A stretch of DNA of 33,528 nt, taken from positions 1 to 33,528 of the forward strand of contig DUPD01000068.1 of the NCBI GenBank assembly GCA_012838505.1, read 5' to 3'. The notes beneath the pieces are model-generated. The model saw nothing but the letters and a program-made list of their open reading frames with translations, had not been told where the DNA came from and did not search any database. Origin of the DNA: Bacilli bacterium (GTDB lineage Bacteria; Bacillota; Bacilli; Bacillales; Amphibacillaceae). Shown here piece after piece: positions 24,801 through 33,448 of the stretch. The stretch's first letter is position 1. Every line of letters begins with the position of its first letter. Both the position numbers and the translations under genes were made by a program.

Positions 24801-25622
24801 ATGAAGCTTGGTTTAATTGGGTTTCCAGTTCAACATTCTAAGTCACCTTGGATCCACCAGCATTTTCTCGATCAGTCAGGATTAACAGGGAGTTATAATT
24901 TAATTGAAATTGAACCAGATCAATTTGTAGCTGAAATTAATCGTCTGAAAACGAGTGATTTAACAGGTTTTAATATTACGATTCCATATAAAGAAAAAAT
25001 CATTCCGTTTTTAGATCAGATTAGTCCAGAGGCAGAAGCAATTGGTGCTGTAAATACAGTTGTTTGTCAAAATCAAAAGTGGTATGGTCATAATACAGAT
25101 GGCTTAGGTTTGATCACGGCATTAAAAGTACAATTTCCAGACCTTTTTACCGGTGGGAAAACTGTTTTGCTTTTAGGTGCAGGTGGGGCAAGTCGTGGGA
25201 TTTATCATGCTTTATTGCAGGAGAATTTTTCAGAGATCATGATTGCTAATCGAACGGTTGAGCGGGCGCAGATGTTGCTAAAGCTAAACCAAACGTCAAT
25301 TAAAGGTGAGGCAATTTCATTTGCTGAAGCAGAAGAGCGGTTAGCTGAATTTGATTTGGTTATTCAGACAACTTCTGTTGGGATGTCACCAGATTCTGAT
25401 TCGCGAGTGATTGATTTAGATCGTTTGAAAAAGGATACAGTTGTTAGTGACATTGTTTATCAACCGTTTTGGACATCATTATTAAAAGAAGCAAAAGCAC
25501 ATGGTGGTCGAGTTCATCATGGACATGAAATGTTAATTTATCAAGCTAAGCTTGCTTTTGAATTGTGGACTCAACAGTCAGTCGATGCGAAGCCGTTATT
25601 AGAAAGATTTAATCAAGATTGA
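24801..25622 (+). CDS. aroE: shikimate dehydrogenase (NADP+)
   Basis: AroE reduces 3-dehydroshikimate to shikimate in aromatic amino acid synthesis. The 273-residue protein has LIGFPVQHSKSPWIHQ, FNITIPYKEKI with the catalytic lysine, IGAVNTVV, NTDG with the catalytic aspartate, the NADP fold LLLGAGGASRGI and NRTVERAQ. ATG at 24801 gives nine-base spacing from GGAGG; an ATG at 24795 would be only three bases away. It keeps the Bacillus position between yqeH and yhbY. Confidence 0.95.
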   Translation: MKLGLIGFPVQHSKSPWIHQHFLDQSGLTGSYNLIEIEPDQFVAEINRLKTSDLTGFNITIPYKEKIIPFLDQISPEAEAIGAVNTVVCQNQKWYGHNTDGLGLITALKVQFPDLFTGGKTVLLLGAGGASRGIYHALLQENFSEIMIANRTVERAQMLLKLNQTSIKGEAISFAEAEERLAEFDLVIQTTSVGMSPDSDSRVIDLDRLKKDTVVSDIVYQPFWTSLLKEAKAHGGRVHHGHEMLIYQAKLAFELWTQQSVDAKPLLERFNQD

Positions 25623-25649
25623 TTACTTAAATTAAAAAGGATGATTTTG

Positions 25650-25940
25650 ATGTTAACTGGAAAACAAAAGCGCTTTTTGCGTGCTAAAGCACATCATTTG
25701 AAACCCATTTTTCAAGTTGGTAAAGATGGTGTGAATGACAATATGCTGATTCAAGTGAGTGAGGCATTAGAGAAAAGAGAATTAATTAAAGTGACGGTTT
25801 TACAAAATTGTTTAGACGATAAAGATGATGTTGCTACCGAGCTTGTTGCTGGAACGGATGCAGAGCTAGTGCAAGTGATTGGTGCGACAATTGTTTTGTA
25901 TAAGGAATCAGTAGAAAATAAAACGATTAACTTGCCGTAG
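25650..25940 (+). CDS. yhbY: YhbY/YqeI family ribosome-associated RNA-binding protein
   Basis: This 96-residue CRM-domain protein starts MLTGKQKRFLRAKAHHLKPI and has the family phrase FQVGKDGVNDNM and GATIVLYKES near the end. CRM proteins bind large-subunit precursors. ATG at 25650 matches relatives and has AAAAAGGA eight bases upstream; an ATG at 25641 falls in that ribosome site. Confidence 0.94.
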   Translation: MLTGKQKRFLRAKAHHLKPIFQVGKDGVNDNMLIQVSEALEKRELIKVTVLQNCLDDKDDVATELVAGTDAELVQVIGATIVLYKESVENKTINLP

Positions 25941-25950
25941 GAGATAGCAA

Positions 25951-26529
25951 ATGAAAAAGATAGGGTTGTTAGGTGGTACGTTTGATCCGCCGCATATTGG
26001 TCATTTAACGATGGCTGAAGAGGCATATGAACGACTAAAATTAGATGAAGTCTGGTTTATTCCATCGGCTGAACCACCACATAAAGATAAGGCGCGGGTA
26101 TCTGCGACTGATCGATTAATGATGTTAAAAATTGCGATTGGTTCGGTTGATTATTTTAAAATTAATCCAATCGAACTTACACGCAAAGGGAAATCCTACA
26201 CCTATGATACGATTCAAGCGTTAAAAGAATCGAATCCGGATGATGAGTTTTACTTTATCATTGGTGCGGATATGGTTGAATATTTACCACATTGGTTTAA
26301 AATTGATCAGTTAGTTGAGCTGGTGCAATTTGTCGGTGTGAAACGACCAGATTATCAGCTTGATACACCTTATCCTGTGATATTATTAGATACACCCGGA
26401 TTAGATATTTCTTCAACGATGATTCGTGAGCGACTTGAAATGAATCGATCGGTTCGTTATCTGATCCCGGATCAGGTGTTATCCTTAATAAAGGAGAAGG
26501 GTTTATATGGACAAAGAACAAGCACTTAA
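25951..26529 (+). CDS. nadD: nicotinate-nucleotide adenylyltransferase
   Basis: NadD joins nicotinate mononucleotide and ATP to give deamido-NAD. The 192-residue protein has LGGTFDPPHIGHLTMAEEA with the HxGH motif, the substrate segment IPSAEPPHK, FIIGADMVEYLPHW and the C-terminal ISSTMIRERL. It overlaps yqeK by 23 bp. Length and motifs are normal. Confidence 0.96.
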   Translation: MKKIGLLGGTFDPPHIGHLTMAEEAYERLKLDEVWFIPSAEPPHKDKARVSATDRLMMLKIAIGSVDYFKINPIELTRKGKSYTYDTIQALKESNPDDEFYFIIGADMVEYLPHWFKIDQLVELVQFVGVKRPDYQLDTPYPVILLDTPGLDISSTMIRERLEMNRSVRYLIPDQVLSLIKEKGLYGQRTST

Positions 26530-27082
26530 ATTACTTAAGCCTCATTTAAACCAGACCCGCTATGATCATACAAAGCGTGTGCTACAAACGGCACTCACCT
26601 TAGCAAATATTTATCAGGTCGATCGGAATGATACAATGTTAGCAGCTATTTTTCATGATTATGCAAAGTATCGTCCGCTTGATGAGATGATTGAGATTAT
26701 TAAAACAAATTACTTGCCAGTGGATTTATTGAGTTTTCACCATGAATTGTGGCATGGTCCAGTCGGATCAATTTTAGTCGATAAAGAATTAGGAATTGAA
26801 AAACAGTCGATTAAAGATGCTATCTACTGGCATACAACAGGTCATGGGCAGATGAATAATTTAGAAAAAATTATTTATTTAGCAGATTATATTGAACCGG
26901 GTCGTCATTTTTCAGGGCTTGATTTGATTCGTAAAAAAGCGGTTGAGAATTTAAATGAAGCTTGTTTTATGGCGGTTCGTAATAGTATGAAATTTTTAGT
27001 TGAGCGTGAACGATTAATTTATCCTGAAACATTAAATATGTACAATCAATTGAAAAGAAAATTGGAGGAATCAAATTCATGA
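26507..27082 (+). CDS. yqeK: HD-domain bis(5'-nucleosyl)-tetraphosphatase YqeK
   Basis: The 191-residue HD hydrolase has His21 (RYDHTKRV), the metal-binding pair His50-Asp51 (IFHDYAKYR), then HHELWHGPVGS and LADYIEPGR. Members cleave Ap4A symmetrically to two ADP. Its start lies inside the end of nadD and its end overlaps rsfS by four bases (ATGA), showing translational coupling. Confidence 0.94.
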   Translation: MDKEQALKLLKPHLNQTRYDHTKRVLQTALTLANIYQVDRNDTMLAAIFHDYAKYRPLDEMIEIIKTNYLPVDLLSFHHELWHGPVGSILVDKELGIEKQSIKDAIYWHTTGHGQMNNLEKIIYLADYIEPGRHFSGLDLIRKKAVENLNEACFMAVRNSMKFLVERERLIYPETLNMYNQLKRKLEESNS

Positions 27083-27444
27083 GTATTGACCAACTGGTTA
27101 AACAAGTTGTAAAAGCAGCAGATGATAAAAGAGCGGAAGACATTATTACGTTAGATATTACTGGTGTCTCTTTTATGGCTGATTACTTTGTGATTTGCGA
27201 AGGTACGAATGAAAGACAAGTACAAGCAATCGCAAGAGGAATTAAAGATGATGTTGAAAAAAGTGGTGGCGTTGTTAAGCGAATCGAAGGTTTTGAACAA
27301 GCACGTTGGGTTTTAATTGATTTAGGCGATGTTGTTTGTCATGTTTTCCATCAAGATGAACGTAACTATTATAATTTAGAGCGTCTATGGGGTGACGCAC
27401 CGATTGTTACTGTCGATATTAATGATCAAGAGGAATCTTCATGA
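27079..27444 (+). CDS. rsfS: ribosomal silencing factor RsfS
   Basis: RsfS binds L14 and blocks subunit joining when nutrients are scarce. The 121-residue protein has the family phrases ADYFVICEGTNERQVQAIA, EGFEQARWVLIDLGDVVCHVF and RNYYNLERLWGDA. Four-base overlaps link it to yqeK and yqeM. Confidence 0.96.
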   Translation: MSIDQLVKQVVKAADDKRAEDIITLDITGVSFMADYFVICEGTNERQVQAIARGIKDDVEKSGGVVKRIEGFEQARWVLIDLGDVVCHVFHQDERNYYNLERLWGDAPIVTVDINDQEESS

Positions 27445-28196
27445 CTTATCGGCAACTAGCAAGTCTGTATGATTTTTTAATGGCCGATGCACCTTATGAT
27501 CAATGGGCAGACTTTACCGAGCGATTCATTAATCAAAGGTCTGCAAAACAACAAATAAAAATTCTTGATCTTGGTTGTGGGACTGGTCAGGTCACTTGGC
27601 GTCTAGCGGATAGGGGCTACCAATTGACCGGTGTTGATTTATCGAGTGATATGTTAACAGAGGCGGCTTCTATTGCAATGGAGAAAAGCTTAAATATCCA
27701 ATGGTTACAGCAAGACATCACTAAGTTAGAAGGTTTAGCTGGTTTTGATCTTGTTACGAGCTACTGTGATGTGATTAACTATATTACTGATCAAGATAAA
27801 CTAGTAAGTGCTTTTGAGCGGATTTATCATAGTTTAAATCAAGATGGAATCTTTTTATTTGATGTCCATAGCATGAAGTATGTGCAAAATGAAATGGTTG
27901 ATCAGCTTTTTTCTGAGGTCTACGATGATTTAGCTTATATTTGGTTTTGTTATCCTGGGGAGCATGAGGGTGAAATGACTCATGAGTTGACTTTCTTTTT
28001 AGATGAATCTGGGAAATACGAACGTTTTGATGAGTTTCATCATCAAAGGACTTATCCGGTCACAACCTATGTACAAATGCTTCATGATGTAGGCTTTAAA
28101 GAGATTCAATTATTCGCTGATTTTCAACAACAACCAATCACTGAACTTAATTCTGAAATTGAAGGCGACCGCATCTTCTTCGCTTGCCGGAAATAA
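27441..28196 (+). CDS. yqeM: YqeM family SAM-dependent methyltransferase
   Basis: The 251-residue class I methyltransferase has the SAM motif ILDLGCGTGQVTWRLA, the acidic LTGVDLS, and FDLVTSYCDVINYI. The substrate is unknown. It is the last gene of the yqeG operon and is followed by a strong terminator. In Bacillus, comER lies just after it on the other strand; no comER is seen here. Confidence 0.9.
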   Translation: MTYRQLASLYDFLMADAPYDQWADFTERFINQRSAKQQIKILDLGCGTGQVTWRLADRGYQLTGVDLSSDMLTEAASIAMEKSLNIQWLQQDITKLEGLAGFDLVTSYCDVINYITDQDKLVSAFERIYHSLNQDGIFLFDVHSMKYVQNEMVDQLFSEVYDDLAYIWFCYPGEHEGEMTHELTFFLDESGKYERFDEFHHQRTYPVTTYVQMLHDVGFKEIQLFADFQQQPITELNSEIEGDRIFFACRK

Positions 28197-28204
28197 TTTA
28201 ATTT

Positions 28205-28245
28205 AAATCACACAATTATCAAAAAAATAATTGTGTGATTTTTTT
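28205..28245. terminator. terminator after yqeM
   Basis: AAATCACACAATTAT and ATAATTGTGTGATTT form a 15-pair perfect stem followed by TTTT. It separates the yqeG operon from the competence operon. Confidence 0.88.
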
Positions 28246-28316
28246 AAAAATAAGCAGGATTATTGTCTGGTGGCGTCGAATATGGTCAGAGACAAAATAA
28301 TTAACGGAGGGGTATT

Positions 28317-28928
28317 GTGAAATGGATTAAAAATAATATCATACTTGTGATTGTGAGCTTTATACTTCTGACAAGCCTTTTTTGGGAATTTATTTTAGCC
28401 GACCTTTTTCAATCATCGATTGAAGCGACTCCGTCTGAACCTACAATAATTCAACCCACAGTTGAATCCACCAATCAGCCAACCGAACACGAATTTAATT
28501 CAACTAATGAAAAACTTTATGTCGATTTAAAAGGAGCAGTCTATCAACCGGGTGTTTATTTAGTTGAACCCGATGATCGAGTCATTGATGTGATTGAATC
28601 AGCGGGCGGCTTTACCAATGATGCAGATGAAAATCAAATTAATTTAGCTGAGAAAGTCTATGATGCGATGGTGATTTATGTGCCATCACAGGAAGATTCG
28701 GAACAAATTGTCGTTCAATCGGACGTAAATCATGGTAAAATAAGAATCAACCAAGCGACACAAGCAGAACTTGAGCAGTTGCCTGGAATTGGTTCAGCTA
28801 AAGCATTAGCAATTATTCAGTACCGTGAGGAGCATGGTCCATTTAAAGAGCCAGAGGACCTACAAAACATCTCCGGTATTGGTGTTAAAACTTTTGAACA
28901 ACTAGAAGAGTTCATTATTGTCCCATAA
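28317..28928 (+). CDS. comEA: competence DNA receptor ComEA
   Basis: ComEA binds double-stranded DNA outside the membrane for uptake. The 203-residue protein has an N-terminal membrane helix (about 7-28), a Thr/Pro-rich linker, an SLBB-type segment (about 67-122, YVDLKGAVYQPGVY) and a C-terminal helix-hairpin-helix pair (about 142-203) with INQATQAELEQLPGIGSAKA and ISGIGVKTFEQL. GTG at 28317 follows GGAGGGG. First gene of the comE operon. Confidence 0.95.
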   Translation: MKWIKNNIILVIVSFILLTSLFWEFILADLFQSSIEATPSEPTIIQPTVESTNQPTEHEFNSTNEKLYVDLKGAVYQPGVYLVEPDDRVIDVIESAGGFTNDADENQINLAEKVYDAMVIYVPSQEDSEQIVVQSDVNHGKIRINQATQAELEQLPGIGSAKALAIIQYREEHGPFKEPEDLQNISGIGVKTFEQLEEFIIVP

Positions 28929-28952
28929 ATTTAATTGAAGAGGTGAAGGTAA

Positions 28953-29408
28953 GTGGAACGTATTTCTTGGAAACAATATTTTATGTCACAAAGCCATTTA
29001 ATTGCATTGAGAAGCACTTGTGAACGATTAACAGTTGGTGCAACAATCGTTAGAGATAATCGAATCATAGCTGGGGGCTATAACGGGAGTGTTTCAGGCA
29101 GTGACCACTGTATTGATGAAGGATGCTATATGATTGACGGACACTGTGTTCGTACAGTTCATGCAGAGACAAACGCGATTTTACAGTGTGCAAAATTTGG
29201 TGTTCAAACAGATGGTGCTGAAATTTATGTCACGCACTTTCCTTGCTTACAATGTTGTAAATCAATTATTCAAGCAGGGATTAAAACAGTTTATTACGCT
29301 GCTGATTATCGTAACCACCCGTACGCAACTGAGCTGTTTAAGGATGCAGGTGTGAATGTTGAATTAATTCCGCTTGAAAAAGAAACAATGCAATTATTAA
29401 AAAAATAA
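28953..29408 (+). CDS. comEB: ComEB, dCMP deaminase family
   Basis: This 151-residue zinc deaminase has His70-Ala-Glu72 (VHAETNAIL) and PCLQCC (Cys98, Cys101) plus an additional zinc-type cluster (CIDEGC, HC near 53-65). It should convert dCMP to dUMP. It keeps the conserved place between comEA and comEC, though it is not needed for DNA uptake in B. subtilis. GTG at 28953 follows GAGGTGAAGG. Confidence 0.95.
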   Translation: MERISWKQYFMSQSHLIALRSTCERLTVGATIVRDNRIIAGGYNGSVSGSDHCIDEGCYMIDGHCVRTVHAETNAILQCAKFGVQTDGAEIYVTHFPCLQCCKSIIQAGIKTVYYAADYRNHPYATELFKDAGVNVELIPLEKETMQLLKK

Positions 29409-29426
29409 TCCTAGAGGAGTGTTTAT

Positions 29427-31700
29427 GTGAGAGGGAAAGGGTATTTTCTCGTGATATCACTACTCGTTGGCTATTATTTAGCCAATCAATTGATCTTGTC
29501 GTTCGCCATCGCTTTAGTTTGGCTAGTCGTCTTATTGATTTACTACCAAAGAAAAAGATTAGAGTTAATCGAATGTCTAGTGCTAGTCGGGTTAACTCTT
29601 TTCTTCTCACAACACTTCATCCTAGACCAATTTGATCGATTAGAAGAACTGGGCAACGATGTCGTGATTTCAGGTAAAGTTACTGCGATTACTAAACAAT
29701 CTGATCAACAAACGACTTTTATACTTCGTGATTCAGCCTCGAAACAATTAATTCAAATCAATCAATTCTTAAGTTCATCTGTTCCACTCCGTGTAGGAGC
29801 GCGATGTCAAGTTACAGGTGAAATGAATTTTCCTACCAATGCAACAAATCCCGGTCAATTTGATTTTCAAAGCTATTTAGCAGATCAAGGGATCGACTAT
29901 CAAATCAATCTGAATCAGTCAAATCAACTTCAGTGTACAGGGACAAACTTAGCGGGCAGATTAAATCATCTTCGTGATCAACAGATGAATCGACTCGATC
30001 AACGGATGAGTGAAACATCAGCGTCATGGATTAAATCATTAATTTTTGGTGATCGATCGGAATTAGATGATCAGGTGCAAGATCTGTTTGAAAGGTGGCA
30101 TTTGACCCATTTACTTGCGATTTCAGGGCTTCATGTCAGTATTATTGTCGCGATTCTCCACTTTATTTGTATTTACTTGTGCCGTTTAACAAAAGAGACA
30201 ACATATCAACTGCTGATCACTTTTTTACTAATTTATCCGATCCTAGCTGGTGGCGCACCATCAATATGGCGGGCTGCACTCGTTACAATCTGTAATTACT
30301 TAGCATGGTATCAACGTGATCGAATCATTTCGATTGATTTTCTTAGCCTCGCTTTTGTATTACTTCTATTTCTCAAGCCAGAATGGATCAATCATCTCGG
30401 CTTTCAATTTTCATTTCTGATTTCATTTTCATTACTGTTATCAAAAAAAATTCTCATCCAATTAAAAACAAAATTCGCGCAAATGGTTTTCATTTCATTG
30501 TTATGTATGGTGATGATTATTCCAATTCAAGTTAATGCTTTTTATTTGTTCAATCCAATCAGTTTTATTATCAATTTAGTGGTCACTTTTTATTTTAGTA
30601 GCTTTTTTATTCCTCTAATCTTTTTTGGCTATTTAGTAAGTTTGCTTTTTCCGCCTTTGCTTGTGTTGATTGAATTTTTAATTGAGCTTTCGAATCAGTT
30701 GTTTATCACATTGATTCAATTTGTTGATACTTATCTTTACTATCCAATTGTAACTGGGAAGTTGTCGCCTTTAATTATTACCCTCTATTATTTGTGTTTA
30801 TTTTATTTGCTCGTTCAATTTGAAAAAAGACAATTCAATAAAGTGATTTCTAGTTTTATTTTACTGATTATGATTATCGTGACGAATCAAATCACACCAT
30901 ATTTGAGTCCGTACGGTAAAGTAACAGTTCTTGACCTAGGACAAGCTAATTCACTGATCATCGAATTACCCCATCGAAAAGCAGTCGTCATATACGATGT
31001 TGGTGCGACATTAGCAAATGATTACACAACCCCGACTGATCGTGCTTATCAACAAATCATCAAACCATTTCTATATCAAGCTGGGATAAACAAGATTGAT
31101 GCTGTTATTTTGTCACATGAAGATCATGACCATCTTGGTAGTCTGCCGTATTTACTCGAAGATTTCACAGTTCAAACGGTAATCACATCAGCATATTTTG
31201 AGTGGCCAGAGCTTTTATTAAATCCATTAAAAACTGGCTTAATCGAACATCAACGAGTTAAAGCTGGCGAAAGTTTTTCGATTGGTAGTCACGATTTCTA
31301 TAGTTTAAATCCGAGTCGCGATTGGAGGAATACGAATGACAATTCATTGGTGATTGAGACGCGGTTCGCAGATCAGTCTTGGTTACTTACTGGAGATATT
31401 TCTGCCCATGTAGAAGAAACAATTGTGAAAAATAATCCTCAGCTGGCTATCGATACATTGGTTGTTGCGCATCATGGGAGTGCAACCTCAACCTCGCAAC
31501 TCTTTTTAACGCAAATTGCACCAAATCAAGCAATTATTCCAGTTGGGCGTAACAATTTTTTCAATCATCCAAGTGAAATTGTGCTTAATCGGTTAACTGA
31601 TCAAGGGTTAAAAATTTATCGGACAGATCAAGATGGGGCGATTCAATTCATTTTTCATAAAAATCAAAGAGGTGGAACGTTTTCAACTCATTTGCCATAA
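29427..31700 (+). CDS. comEC: DNA internalization channel ComEC/Rec2
   Basis: ComEC forms the membrane channel through which single-stranded DNA enters during transformation. The 757-residue protein has an N-terminal pair of helices and an OB-type segment (about 60-180), the competence domain with many membrane helices (about 205-480; HLLAISGLHVSI), and a C-terminal metallo-beta-lactamase domain with HEDHDH (564-569), LLTGDIS and VAHHGSATST. All motifs are intact and length is normal, so the uptake channel looks functional. GTG at 29427 follows GAGGAG. Confidence 0.96.
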   Translation: MRGKGYFLVISLLVGYYLANQLILSFAIALVWLVVLLIYYQRKRLELIECLVLVGLTLFFSQHFILDQFDRLEELGNDVVISGKVTAITKQSDQQTTFILRDSASKQLIQINQFLSSSVPLRVGARCQVTGEMNFPTNATNPGQFDFQSYLADQGIDYQINLNQSNQLQCTGTNLAGRLNHLRDQQMNRLDQRMSETSASWIKSLIFGDRSELDDQVQDLFERWHLTHLLAISGLHVSIIVAILHFICIYLCRLTKETTYQLLITFLLIYPILAGGAPSIWRAALVTICNYLAWYQRDRIISIDFLSLAFVLLLFLKPEWINHLGFQFSFLISFSLLLSKKILIQLKTKFAQMVFISLLCMVMIIPIQVNAFYLFNPISFIINLVVTFYFSSFFIPLIFFGYLVSLLFPPLLVLIEFLIELSNQLFITLIQFVDTYLYYPIVTGKLSPLIITLYYLCLFYLLVQFEKRQFNKVISSFILLIMIIVTNQITPYLSPYGKVTVLDLGQANSLIIELPHRKAVVIYDVGATLANDYTTPTDRAYQQIIKPFLYQAGINKIDAVILSHEDHDHLGSLPYLLEDFTVQTVITSAYFEWPELLLNPLKTGLIEHQRVKAGESFSIGSHDFYSLNPSRDWRNTNDNSLVIETRFADQSWLLTGDISAHVEETIVKNNPQLAIDTLVVAHHGSATSTSQLFLTQIAPNQAIIPVGRNNFFNHPSEIVLNRLTDQGLKIYRTDQDGAIQFIFHKNQRGGTFSTHLP

Positions 31701-31825
31701 GCTATTAACAAATACTTTGGTAAGAATGATTGATCTGGATGATTTCCTCAGTTAGCAACAGTTAACAGGCGTAATTTTTTGCTGATGGGTCACAGTAATG
31801 AATAGAGAGAGGAAGAAACGACTAT

Positions 31826-31862
31826 CGATTAATTATTAGAGCCTAGGTCTAATGATTAATCG
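31826..31862. repeat. long hairpin in the comEC-holA gap
   Basis: CGATTAATTATTAGA and TCTAATGATTAATCG form a 15-pair stem with one G-U or mismatch around GCCTAGG. It has no T-run. The 266-bp gap between comEC and holA otherwise holds only the terminator below; I see no yqzM-like gene. Confidence 0.55.
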
Positions 31863-31874
31863 TTTATATAGATG

Positions 31875-31911
31875 AAGAAAGGGAGGGTGCTCGTTTCCCT
31901 TTCTTTTTTTC
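31875..31911 (+). terminator. terminator of the comE operon
   Basis: GAAAGGGA and TCCCTTTC form an eight-pair stem with a long T-run. It ends the competence transcript before holA. Confidence 0.8.
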
Positions 31912-31975
31912 TTGTCAAAATCGTTGCCAAGCTATACGATAGGAGATGAGATTGTTTTGATCGGGGATGGATAAG

Positions 31976-32998
31976 ATGAACTATTTAGATGCGATAAAAG
32001 ATTTGAAAAACAAAAAAATTCCACCAGTCATTTTAATTTATGGTGAGGAGCAATTTTTAATTGAGTCTGTTGTGAATCAAGTGGCCAATAGATTGGGTAA
32101 TGATCGTCAGGCAGATGAAGCGTTAATCCAATATGATTTAGAAGAAATACCTGTTGATGATGTTGTGATGGAGGTCGAGACCTATCCTTTCTTTGCTGAT
32201 CATAAACTTGTTGTTGCTAATCAAGCTTATTTTTTAACAGCGAAGCAAGTGAAGACACAGGTTGAGCATAACCTTGATCGTTTATTAGATTATCTTGCGG
32301 AGCCGGTTGACTTTTCAACGTTAGTTATTGTTGCACCTTATGATAAATTAGATGAGCGTAAGAAGGTAACAAAACAGCTGAAAAAGCAAGCGATGGTTGT
32401 TCACTGTGAAGCGGTTAAAACGTGGGAAATTGACAAGTGGGTAGCTCATTTGGCTAAGCAGTATCAAGTCTATCTTGATAAAGCTGCTGAACAATTGTTA
32501 ATTAATGAAACGGGGACGAATCTTGGTTTATTGGAAAAAGAAATTGAGAAACTAGCCTTATATGTTGGAGAAAGTGGCAAAGTTACAGCAGAAATTGCCC
32601 AAAATCTTGTCTCTCGTCAAGGAAATGCCACGGGATTAACATTAGTTGATATGGTAATTACTAAGAACTTAACAGGTGCGATTAAGATTTATCGTGATTT
32701 AATGAAATTGAATGAGGAGCCAATTGCTTTAATTGGCTTGTTGGCATCACAATTACGAACGATTTACCAAGTGAAAGTGTTGCTAAGAAAAGGTTATCGT
32801 CAGCAACAAATGGCTAAGGAATTAAGGGTGCATCCATATGTCGTTAAAATGTCACTTGAACGGGAAAAAAAATTTAGTTTAGATGCACTTTATCGTTACA
32901 TAGAGGCGTGTACTGATGCAGATCAAGCAATTAAACAAGGAAAAATGGACAAAGAACTCGCCTTTGAATTTTTGCTATATCAGCTAATTAATATTTAG
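31976..32998 (+). CDS. holA: DNA polymerase III subunit delta
   Basis: HolA is the clamp-loader subunit that opens the sliding clamp. The 340-residue protein has the N-terminal IPPVILIYGEEQFLIES, the middle segment LIVAPYDKLDERKKVTKQLKK and a C-terminal helical domain (MVITKNLTGAIKIYRDLMKL). ATG at 31976 is preferred since GGGGAT lies about eight bases upstream and relatives start near here; ATG at 31967 is the alternative. In Bacillus rpsT follows; here only repeats are seen up to the window edge. Confidence 0.93.
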   Translation: MNYLDAIKDLKNKKIPPVILIYGEEQFLIESVVNQVANRLGNDRQADEALIQYDLEEIPVDDVVMEVETYPFFADHKLVVANQAYFLTAKQVKTQVEHNLDRLLDYLAEPVDFSTLVIVAPYDKLDERKKVTKQLKKQAMVVHCEAVKTWEIDKWVAHLAKQYQVYLDKAAEQLLINETGTNLGLLEKEIEKLALYVGESGKVTAEIAQNLVSRQGNATGLTLVDMVITKNLTGAIKIYRDLMKLNEEPIALIGLLASQLRTIYQVKVLLRKGYRQQQMAKELRVHPYVVKMSLEREKKFSLDALYRYIEACTDADQAIKQGKMDKELAFEFLLYQLINI

Positions 32999-33090
32999 TT
33001 AATAATAGTAGCATTGCATAAATTTTTCTTTCCTATATCAAGTCTTATCGTTGTGATTTGAGATAACGGATATTGATCGATCAATAGAAC

Positions 33091-33253
33091 CGCTACGGGA
33101 AAATATTTCGCTTACCGCGGGCGTGCCTTGGGCGCACAGGACGTGGGTCAGTTAGACGTTGCCACACGACGTGGCGATCTTAGTCTAACATTCCCCCAAG
33201 TGGATCTTCGGCTCACGCTATTCCCGCTGGTGTCTTCATATTTTCCCTACGCT
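33091..33253. repeat. large GC-rich imperfect palindrome
   Basis: Outer arms ACGGGAAAATAT and ATATTTTCCCTAC, then CCGCGGG and CCCGCTGG, and inner arms GTTAGAC and GTCTAAC with GCCAC and GTGGC, fold the 163-bp stretch into one long imperfect hairpin. Its base composition is well above the surrounding DNA. It resembles, from memory, an intergenic repeat common in halophilic Bacillaceae. Function is unknown. Confidence 0.7.
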
Positions 33254-33271
33254 AATGTCTACTTTCCTACA

Positions 33272-33318
33272 AGAAAAAAAGATCTCTAAGTTGCGAGTGT
33301 GATCCTCTAACTTAGAGC
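33272..33318 (-). terminator. terminator-like hairpin, leftward
   Basis: CTCTAAGTT and AACTTAGAG pair around a 16-base loop. Read on the minus strand the stem is followed by ATC and seven Ts. It lies inside the MITE-like element. Confidence 0.5.
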
Positions 33319-33392
33319 TAATCATATCACTTGATTTTATCTTAATTTTTTTTGTGCAACGCTACTGAGTAAATAATTTTAAATAATCTAAA

Positions 33393-33431
33393 GCAAAAAA
33401 ACGATCCTAGCTTTTGAGTAGGGTCGTTTTT
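33393..33431. terminator. bidirectional terminator
   Basis: AAAAACGATCCTA and TAGGGTCGTTTTT form a 13-position stem (one G-U) with A and T runs on both sides. It could end a leftward gene lying beyond the window, such as rpsT, which is convergent with holA in relatives. Confidence 0.75.
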
Positions 33432-33448
33432 AATGTTTGTTTAATTTT

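Larger units (their letters stand above)
33007..33368. mobile_element. palindromic MITE-like element
   Basis: AGTAGCATTGCATAAA at the left edge and its near-complement TTTGTGCAACGCTACT at the right edge (14 of 16 match) look like terminal inverted repeats. Between them lies the GC-richer palindrome at 33091-33253 and a hairpin at 33281-33318. No ORF or transposase is present. Target duplications are unclear: TAATAAT at left and TAAATAAT a few bases beyond the right end. It starts nine bases after holA ends. Confidence 0.5.
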
